In this document: positions 56,318 through 64,000 of the stretch, piece after piece
Layout: every line of letters starts with the position of its first letter
Position numbering within the stretch: position 1 is the stretch's first letter
Source of the DNA: Cryptomeria japonica
Lineage: Eukaryota; Streptophyta; Pinopsida; Cupressales; Cupressaceae
Length of the DNA stretch: 64,000 nt
Reading direction: 5' to 3'
Assembly (NCBI RefSeq): GCF_030272615.1
Contig: NC_081406.1
Location: 248,615,218 to 248,679,217, forward strand
Program-made: the position numbers and the translations under genes
The notes under the pieces: model-generated
Database searches by the model: none
What the model was told of the DNA's origin: nothing
The model's input: the letters and a program-made list of their open reading frames with translations, nothing else

Positions 56318-59300
56318 ATGAGTCCTCATAAATTTCCACCTTTAACTCCACATAATTATGCATCATGGAAAATTAAAGTATGGAGCAAATTAATAGAAAA
56401 AGGTCTCACACATTACATAGATGGAACAATAGCAGCACCACCTGATCCTAAGGCTTATCCTAATGCTTAGTTAGAATAGCTCACTAAGAATTGCATGGCT
56501 CTTGGAACTTTGTGCAAGTATGTATCAGATGACCTCATCTTTCATATTGAAAAGTGTACTACAATCAAAGATGCTTGGGATATGTTTCAAAAATTGTATG
56601 GTCAAGTTGATGAAATCAGAGGTTATAAGATTGACAATGAGCTCACCAACTTGGATCCCAAGAGTTTATATACAATCCAAGATTATGTCACCAAAGAAAA
56701 TGAGCTAAGAGCAAAGCTTAAGGATTGTGGAATTGACAAAAAGGATGCTCAGTTGATATTCAACTTGTTGGACAAGCTTGCACTAGAATATGCAGCATTT
56801 GTGTATAGCTTCCAAACTCGTCGTTTAACAATGGGGAGTTCCAATGTTATGCCTTCATTTGATGCTTTCATAGAAATGTTGATATTGGAACAATCTAAGT
56901 TGTTGAACATGGGGTTTCTCAAGTCTTCAAAGTCCAAGGCTTTGGTGGCTAATCAAGGGAATCAAGGAAGTCAAGGAAAAGATTCCAACAAGAATAAGAA
57001 GCAATCTAAGTCACAACCATAATAGGAAAAAGGACAATCATCCTCTCCATCACAAGGTGATTTTTCATCCTCTTCCAAGAAGGGGACACCACCTAAGAAG
57101 GATAAGCCAACTTGTGCATATTGCAAGAAGTATGGTCACGATGAGCATTGATGCCACACAAAGCAAGTTGATGAGTTAACTAATCTTCTTAAGAAAAACA
57201 ACATCAACTTGCCATCTGCCTACACAAAGAAGGATTCATCTCCTTCCTCTTCCTCATAGTCTAAGGGAAAAGGGCAAGCATTTGTGGCTACAACAAGTTC
57301 TTCACAGTAGTGGATACTTGACTCAGGTGCCTCATATCATATGGGTTCTACAAAGGAGCAGTTTTCTTCATTGGAGCCATCTAAGGTACCTCACATTTAC
57401 ATAGGTGATGATACACAAGTAGAGGTTGAAGGGAAAGGTTTAGTTGACATGGATGATGGAACATTTGAGAATGTTCTCTATGTTCCTAACTTGTCTACCA
57501 ACCTTCTCTCTATCTACCAAATCACTCACTATGGGAATGGGAAAAAGGTTGAGTTTACACCAGATTCAGTTGTGGTAAAGGAACTTGATGATGATGCCTT
57601 GGTAGCAGTGGGACAAGTCAATGACAACTCAAGGCTTTATTCATTCCACTTTGTGCCAAGTTCACCTTCCAAGGCCTTGCTTACTCATTCAAATTCAGAA
57701 AGTAAGCTATGGCATGAGTCGTTTGGTCACCTCAACTATCGCTATCTTCAATAGCTCAACACTAAAGGCATGGTCACAGGTCTACCTCAAATCAGTTTTT
57801 CAGAGGGTGTATGTTTACGTTGTTCCATGGGCAAGCATCCCGAGGAAAAGTTTGATAAAGGGAAAGGTTGGAGAGCTTTGGAAGTTCTTCAACTTGTTCA
57901 CAGTGATGTAGCACATCCATTTCTAGCACCTTCATTGATGACTACTCCTGCTTCACTTGGGTCTACTTTCTTATTCATAAGAGTGAAGTATTTGGGACTT
58001 CAAGACTTGTGTGGAGAAGCAATCTAGGAAAGTGGTGAAGATTCTTTGCACAGATAATGGAAGGGAATATGTGAACAAAAGACTTGAGGATTTTTGTATA
58101 TTTGAGGGGATTGATCTTCAGCATTCTGTCACATACACTCCACAGCAGAATGGAGTTGCAGAATGCAAGAATAGAACTCTCAAAGAAATGGCTAGCTATA
58201 TGATACATGCACATTCTCTTGATCCCACCTTTTGGGCAGAGTCTATCAGCTGTGCCATAGACATCCAAAATCGGGTTCCTCACAAAGCTTTGCAAGGTAT
58301 TACTCCTTTCGAGGCTTGGGCTGGTAGGAAACCGATCGTGAGATATTTCAGAGTCTTTGGGTGTCTAGCATGGGCTCACATACCTCCACAGAAATGCAAG
58401 GCATTGGAACCTCAGAGTCGGCCTTGCATATTTGTTGGATATCCTGAGGGTGTTAAGGCATATAGATTGATGGATCCTAAGACACATGAGGTGTTCATTG
58501 AGAGGAGTGTTCACTTTGAGGAAATCTCTCCTAGCTTAGCCTTTCTACCTCCTCCACCTTACTCCATTATGGATAGTGATGTTAGTGATTCAGATGATGA
58601 GACTCCTTCAGCTCTGACTCGCAAGGTTACACCTCCACAGGGTCCACTTGCAGTTGAGGAGTCTTGTTCTCCACCTCCACCTAGACCTCATTGGGCTCAA
58701 TAGATACTTGATTCTATGGGTTTCTTGTTGGGGATCCTACAAATACATGGAGAACTCGGTCATAGCATCAGGATCTTCCACATACATTCATTTCTACCAC
58801 TTCCAATCCATAGACATTTCAGGAAGCATCAGGGGTTCCTAAGTGGGACCAAGCTATGGAGGAAGAGTATAATTCCTTGATGAGGAACAACACATGGGAT
58901 TTAGTCCATCTCCCTAAGGGGAGAAAGATGGTTTGATGTAAGTGGATCTATAGGACCAAGTATGCTGCGGATGGTAGTGTGGATAAATACAAGGCTCGAC
59001 TTGTTGTGAAAGGTTTCTCCCAGGTAGAAGATGTTGACTATACTGAGACCTTTGTGCCCGTAGCCAAGATGAACTCCATTCACTTGACACTTGCTATTGC
59101 TACAACTCATGGTTGGGTTGTACATCAGATGGATGTGAAGAGTGATTTTCTTCATGGTGACCTTGATGAGGAGATTTATATGGAGTAGCTACAGGGTTTC
59201 ATCCAGGATACTTCCTTGGTTTCATCTAGGATACTTCTATTAGCAGGGTTCACCAGGTGTCATTCTGATCTGAATGTCTATATTTTGTGACAGGATGACT

Positions 59301-60255
59301 CTCACTTGATACTTGTGCTCTATGTTGATGATTTGATCATTATAGGGAGTATCACATCTATCATTAGCAGGATCAAATCTACTTTGCATGACAGATTTGC
59401 TATGACTGACTTGGGTCTTTTGCACTACTTTCTTGGGATAGAGATTTCACAGTCACCTTCCGGGATTACACTATCCCAGCCCAAGTATGCTCTTGATCTA
59501 CTTGCACGCTTTCATATGGCTGATTGTAGGCCTGCACTGACTCCCTTTGTTTCTAGAGTCAAGCTTGAGGCGCAGTGTTCTTCTCCACCAGTTGATGTCA
59601 CTTTGTATCATCAGCTTGTGGGTAGTCTCATCTACTTGACCCATACATGCCCTGATATTTCATTTGTAGCTAGCATGGTTTCCTGCTTCATGCAGGAACC
59701 ACATGAGCTTCATTGGAAAGCCACCAAACGCATCCTTCATTACATCCAGGGTACACATCACTATGGGATTCACTATGCAGCGGGCACAGGACTTCGCTTG
59801 GTTGGTTACACAGACTCTGATTAGGTTGGTGATCTTGATGATCGTAAGTCTACTTCTAGTTACAGTTTTCACCTTGGTTCAGGCCCCATTTGTTGGTAGA
59901 GAAAGAAGCAACATGCTATTGCTCTCTCTTCGAATGAGGTTGAGTATTGAGGCACTATTAATGCAATGACTGAGACCATTTGGCTTCAGCAGATTCTCAC
60001 AAAGTTTGGGTTCACCACTCCATGGCCAACAGTTCTACATTGTGACAATCAGAGTGCTATTGCAATCTTGAAGAACCTGATCCAGCATCAACAGACCAAA
60101 CACATCGAGATCCATATGAACTATATCCAAGAGTTGATTCAGGAGTAGGTCATTGATTTGCAATATTGTCCTACAGCGAAGCAGGTTGCAGACATATTCA
60201 CCAAACCTTTCACCAAGAGTAAGTTCTAGCAGTTGCGAGCTCTCTGGGGGGTGCA
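56318..60255 (+). pseudogene. Copia-2 gag-pol polyprotein, decayed
   Basis: Start MSPHKFPPLTPHNYASWKIK. Gag runs to about 57020; the zinc knuckle CAYCKKYGHDEH-C near 57115 has a stop inside it. Protease WILDSGASYHM near 57310; zinc-binding LWHESFGHL near 57710; integrase with FIDDYS (frameshifted, about 57935), CTDNGREY (58050) and NGVAECKN (58150); RT with ARLVVKGFSQ (58995), HQMDVKSDF (59125) and LYVDDLII (59320); RNase H with YTDSD (59810) and LHCDNQSAIAIL (60040). About 100 bp of RT that hold the YGLKQAP motif are missing near 59210. Stops are at 56468, 57020, 57247, 57752, 58701, 58935, 59822 and others. Confidence 0.92.
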
Positions 60256-60544
60256 ATATGTGTCATTAGGGGGGGATCAGCTGACTTCTCCTTCCTCTCT
60301 TATGGGGGGTACTTTTTCCTCTTTGAGGTTTTGTCCTTCTTCTTTGAGAGTCTTTTGTACTTTCATCTCTCTTTTGGGGGGGAGTTTTTTCCCATTGGGT
60401 TTTCTCCTTTTCTCCATTTGTGAGAGATTGCATTGCATGGTTTTTCTTGCATTTGCATATTGTACATGGGTACCTATCATGGCCTAGTAGCCGAGACCCA
60501 TCTTGCATTGTTGACTTAAGTCTTCATTCCCCTAAGTTGCACTT

Positions 60545-60552
60545 AAGGGGGT
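60545..60552 (+). other. Polypurine tract of Copia-2
   Basis: AAGGGGGT directly before the 3' LTR start TGTTGGTGTAA. The preceding 290 bp are G- and T-rich noncoding sequence with several GGGGGG runs. Confidence 0.8.
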
Positions 60553-60998
60553 TGTTGGTGTAAATAAATATTCATTATGGATATTATTACACTTAAGTTA
60601 ACTTAGGATAATGCATTTCTTCGTAGTTTGGATTTGAGACACTTAGGGAAGTGTGCACATAGGGATAGAGCTTGTAGGAGAAATTCCACCTTTTTTGGTC
60701 TTGTTTTGTTGTTACACTCCACATTCGGTGGGTCATCCACCTCTTGTGAAATATTATATTATTTCTCCTACCTACCCCTAGTATTTCTTACCTACCCTTG
60801 TTTCTCATTGAGCCACATGTCATGATTGTGTGCTTGTACATCCATATGGCCTTGCCTATATAAGAAGGCCTATATTCATTGTATTGGTGAATCCAGTTGA
60901 CCATTTTCATATTGATGAGAATACAGTTTGTTCTTGTCATTCTTTTGTCTCTATTTTAATACTTTTCATTGTGCCCTTGATCTTGGAAAAATCTCACA
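60553..60998 (+). repeat. 3' LTR of Copia-2
   Basis: 446 bp, almost the same as the 5' LTR; differences include a 5-bp length change near 60590. TATATAAG at 60857-60864. Confidence 0.93.
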
Positions 60999-61003
60999 AA
61001 ATC

Positions 61004-61203
61004 CTCCATCTAAGTGTAGTCAAGTCATTGGAATTTGCATAGCAAAACCTGAGAGCATTTTTCATACTCGCATTTACTAGGAGGCAATAAGTCGATTAGC
61101 TATGGTTTTACATTTCATTGATTTAATCTTTTAACCATTGCTTGTAATGACTTATTGAGTGCATTGTGTTTGCAGGTATAGGTACACTTCATAGAGCATG
61201 ACA
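61004..61203 (+). repeat. 5' LTR of element D, second part
   Basis: Resumes after the Copia-2 insertion and ends CATGACA before the primer site. AAACCTGAGAGCATTTTTC and GTGTTTGCAGG are in the R/U5 part. Confidence 0.72.
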
Positions 61204-61225
61204 TTTTGGCGCCCATAGTGGGGTA
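61204..61225 (+). other. Primer binding site of element D
   Basis: TTTTGGCGCCCATAGTGGGG, of the same type as in A, B and C. Confidence 0.75.
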
Positions 61226-61289
61226 GAAATCATCATTTTCGGCCTCTCAAGCTTCAGAAAACTTCATCGCTGCCGAATCAAAATCAGAA

Positions 61290-61640
61290 TGTCGTACGAG
61301 TTGATTTTCCAACTCGTACGAACTTCCTTTTAGCTTTAGATGACACCTAATCCTGACTCATACTAAGTGTAATTCTAACTCGTACGAGCTTTTATACTGC
61401 AAATTATTTATTCGTACTAAGTCTAAATCAGTGTCGTATGATTCTATTTCTTGCAAATTCTTTACTTGTACTAGGCTGATCCTGTGTCGTACAAGTAGAT
61501 TTTCACTGTCATACGATAGGTAATTCTATCTCATATGAATTTCTACTTGATTAAATCCCATGTCGTATGAGTCTACTTTTATTCCTATATGAAATCTAAA
61601 GTTTTGTCATACTAATTGGAAAAGAATATCGTACGAGTCT
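61290..61640 (+). repeat. TCGTACGA palindrome repeats, element D leader, first block
   Basis: About ten copies of (G/C)TCGTACGAG or close variants (TCGTATGAG, TCATACGAT, TCGTACAAG) are spaced about 25-45 bp apart. Two neighbouring copies form a perfect 11-bp hairpin: CGTACGAGTTG (61293-61303) and CAACTCGTACG (61310-61320). Confidence 0.8.
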
Positions 61641-62159
61641 CTGATTCTGTGATTTTTTTGAAAAACTACAAATTATAAATTTCAAATTTGTCTATACATC
61701 GGTAATTTGCATTTTTGAAGGCTTTCTAGTCATTTTTAGCTTTCCAATGAGTTAAACAATTCATCATTTCGAGTCACGAGTAGAAAGTTATGCCTATTTG
61801 AAGTTAGGCTAAAATTTCATAGTTTGGATCACTAATGTTAATCTTGTTATGTCTATGAGATGTTTGCAGCCTAACTCTTTTATGCAGGATGCTTGTCAAA
61901 GATACGGTTGTCAAAAAAAAATTCAAAACATAATCATGACTACTAATGGATCTATTTTGTAGGTTGCCAAAGAATTCAACAAAAACTTTGTGTATTCTTT
62001 AAGATTTTTAGGCACACTTCAATTTGGGCTTAAAGAAACGAACTATCATGTCTTATGTGCTTGTGACGATAGGTGAGTATGCTCTCACCTTTCTTAGGTG
62101 ATCAAAAAGCTAGACTCATATTTTTGCTTTCATTAGTGCATCTCTTTAGCAGGCCTACC

Positions 62160-62620
62160 CTCTCGAGGAGTTATTAACTCTTAGCCCTTAAGGCCGGTGA
62201 GAGGGGAATGACCTAAGTGGGAACGACTAACGTTAAGTAATCCAACCCACTATAAAATAAATGTGTTTTGATGAAAATCAAAGCAATGACAGTTCTCGAG
62301 AATATCTCTCCTCTGTACTTTTGGGTATATCAAACCTTGGTTTTCAAGGCTGGGAGACCTCTTAATTGAGTTTGTACTCCGACGCGTCGAACGGATCCCT
62401 TACTAGTGCCGGTTAAAATAGAAGCTACCCGATTCACCTCCGAAAGGGTGATAATATTTGTACAAGAGAGATAGTAACTCTCCCAAGATACTTTCCATAT
62501 CATGCCCTCATTAGCGTTTGGAGTCAGATAATACAGCGTTGAGAATCCATTGCATGAGACTCAGCTGCCATATTCTGATTAGCTATTGGGTGTGTACCTA
62601 AGTCAACAAGCAAAGGTTTT
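62160..62620 (+). other. Conserved leader segment of element D
   Basis: GAGGGGAATGACCTAAGTGG and CCCACTATAAAATAA match element C near 42660-42725. GC-rich stretches that may fold follow. No coding signal. Confidence 0.4.
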
Positions 62621-62809
62621 CATTCTCAGCCAACTTCCTTAGGGTTTAGCTTGATTCAGAGTCATGTATCACATCATGTGTTTGCTGTGTATTCATCCCT
62701 AAATTGAAAAATCAGACACTTAAAATTGGAAAACCAAAGTAAAACATCAAAATTCAGTGATCAAAACTCAAACAAACAAACAATTTTTATCACTGTTCAG
62801 ATACCTATT

Positions 62810-62960
62810 GTACGAGTCAAAAGTCTCTGTCATATTTCTTGATCCTCTGTCGTATGAGTCAAGATATTTTGTTGTACTTCTTGATCTTCTGTCGTACGAT
62901 TCAAGGTTCTATGTCGTACGAAACACTGCTTTTCACATGAAGTCACTAGTCTGTCATATG
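62810..62960 (+). repeat. TCGTACGA palindrome repeats, element D leader, second block
   Basis: Further copies: TGTACGAGTC, CTGTCGTATGAGTC, CTGTCGTACGATTC, TGTCGTACGAAAC, again about 30 bp apart. Confidence 0.75.
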
Positions 62961-63557
62961 GCTCTGTATCTTGTGTTGTCCTAAGCTGAATCTTATGTCA
63001 AACAAACTCTGCATCTGTCAGTCCAAAGCTATGTCCTACATGCCTATTTCAGATTTATCATTTCTGCCTGATCAATTTGTAGTAAGCATAAACACTTGTT
63101 ATTTGTCAATCCGTGCTTAGATTGTCTGCTTGGTTTGCTTGGTCAAGTTATCATCCGTCAAAATTAGACTCTAGAAAATATACACCTCAAGATTTTCAAG
63201 TGCTTACCCCCAACAAGTTCAAAATCTAAACATCTCAAAGTGCATTATCACCCTCTTTGATAAACTGATCAATCAAACATAGTTTCTTATCAAGATCAAT
63301 CATCCTTTATCACGAAATAGAAATGTTTGGTTAGGATAACCTTGTCCCACATCGTAGGATATATCATTCCTACTGGACTTGGTTCTTATCAAATCATCAC
63401 CATTGCACTCTTAAATCGAAGATAAAAAACTTGCAAACTTTTAAACACTTGAATTCTCTTTTAGTGTCATATCACTCTATTGCCTTGAAATTGACTATTG
63501 ATCACTTACCCAAAACAATCTTTTGGACAATCAAATCCTAGCACAATATCAAACACA

Positions 63558-64000
63558 ATGCCCATTTTAACAAGAGAGCAGAGACATAAGATCACAAGAA
63601 CATTTGAAATAGCACAAGATCATATCAACATGACATACCAAAGCAAAACACAAGAAGAAAATAGAACAAGTCAACATATCAGAGCAATCAAACAAGTCCA
63701 AAATCAAGATCCAACTATGTTAAAACCTCACAAGGATTTAAACACATCTCATAAGAAAAATGGCTCTTTTATGCACCTCTTAAAGAGATCCCTAAAGGAT
63801 TTGGCTAAAGAAGATCAAAATTGTACACCTATATCTAACAATGATCCATCCATCCATAAGCAAATTGACACTCCAAAGGCATCTATTCCTACACCTCTTG
63901 AAAGCTTGCAAGAACCTTCCATAGCATCCTTGCCAAACAATACATCCAAAGCTGAAGTTTCCCAAGCGATATCCATGATTGCCATCAAACCTATTTCAGA
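63558..64000 (+). CDS. Start of element D gag, open to the window end
   Basis: ATG at 63558 (MPILTREQRHKITRTFEIAQ) opens 147 codons without a stop up to the window edge. The product is Lys/Gln/Ser-rich with no recognised domain, as is usual of N-terminal gag in this lineage. Its position, about 2.35 kb after the primer site, matches gag of element C (2.8 kb). Unlike the other gypsy frames here it is unbroken so far. The identity as gag is inferred from position. Confidence 0.5.
   Translation, partial: MPILTREQRHKITRTFEIAQDHINMTYQSKTQEENRTSQHIRAIKQVQNQDPTMLKPHKDLNTSHKKNGSFMHLLKRSLKDLAKEDQNCTPISNNDPSIHKQIDTPKASIPTPLESLQEPSIASLPNNTSKAEVSQAISMIAIKPIS

Larger units (their letters stand above)
54911..60998 (+). 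mobile_element. Full-length Ty1/copia element (Copia-2), inside the LTR of element D
   Basis: LTRs 54911-55361 and 60553-60998 and a perfect 5-bp target duplication AAATC (54906-54910, 60999-61003) bound it. The length is 6088 bp. The first base pair of the 5' LTR has changed from TG to TA. It is unrelated in LTR sequence to Copia-1. Confidence 0.95.
54155..64000 (+). mobile_element. Gypsy element D, 5' part, cut by window end
   Basis: Its 5' LTR (54155-61203, split by Copia-2) starts TGTATACACC like the other gypsy LTRs here (TGTAGACACC) and ends CATGACA. A primer site TTTTGGCGCCCATAGTGGGG follows at 61204, then a 2.35-kb leader and the start of gag. The pol region and 3' LTR lie outside the window. 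Confidence 0.8.

Overview
The window reads as intergenic DNA of a large, repeat-rich land-plant genome. I see no cellular gene, tRNA or rRNA. Almost all of it is LTR retrotransposons inserted into one another. Plant marks include copia primer sites matching the 3' end of initiator tRNA-Met, Tat-type gypsy proteins with a second RNase H, and a plant mobile domain (PMD) gene. I lean to a gymnosperm (conifer-like), but nothing here is diagnostic.

Layout. (1) Gypsy/Tat element A lies on the minus strand from 1 (cut by the window edge) to 39656: 3' LTR at 1-1155, an antisense PMD gene relic at 1.4-4.0 kb, decayed pol and gag at 15.9-24.1 kb, leader, primer site and 5' LTR at 38396-39656. Inserted in it are a solo copia LTR (4496-5990), a full copia element (6112-13793), a second solo LTR (16337-17541), a 374-bp TRIM (25567-27358) that itself holds a third solo LTR (25622-27034), and gypsy element B (28438-38111, minus). 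(2) After a 0.6-kb spacer comes gypsy element C (40246-51964, plus), a close relative of B. (3) After a 2.2-kb spacer with a decayed tandem repeat comes gypsy element D (54155 to beyond 64000, plus), whose LTR is split by a second copia element (54911-60998). The boundaries of B, C, both copia elements and the three solo LTRs are set by 5-bp target-site duplications that I could read directly; the TRIM's is 4 of 5.

How the parts work. The copia elements and A encode gag, protease, integrase, RT and RNase H, all ruined by stops and frameshifts. B and C never carried a full pol in their present form: in both, gag-protease runs in one register into the integrase C-terminal tail, with RT, RNase H and the integrase core missing, so they would depend on a partner. 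A, B and C each carry, between the coding region and the 3' LTR and in antisense, a PMD gene with its own TATA box; in B and C a conserved intron holds an array of short hairpins.

Most interesting: three kinds of small-hairpin arrays. The strongest is in the copia LTRs: about 11 consecutive mini-hairpins with a near-constant six-base loop (TTAACA/CTAACA type) and stems that differ but stay paired, in three distinct LTR families. The second is the intron array of B and C, whose stems also covary. The third is a set of palindromes built on TCGTACGA in the leader of element D.
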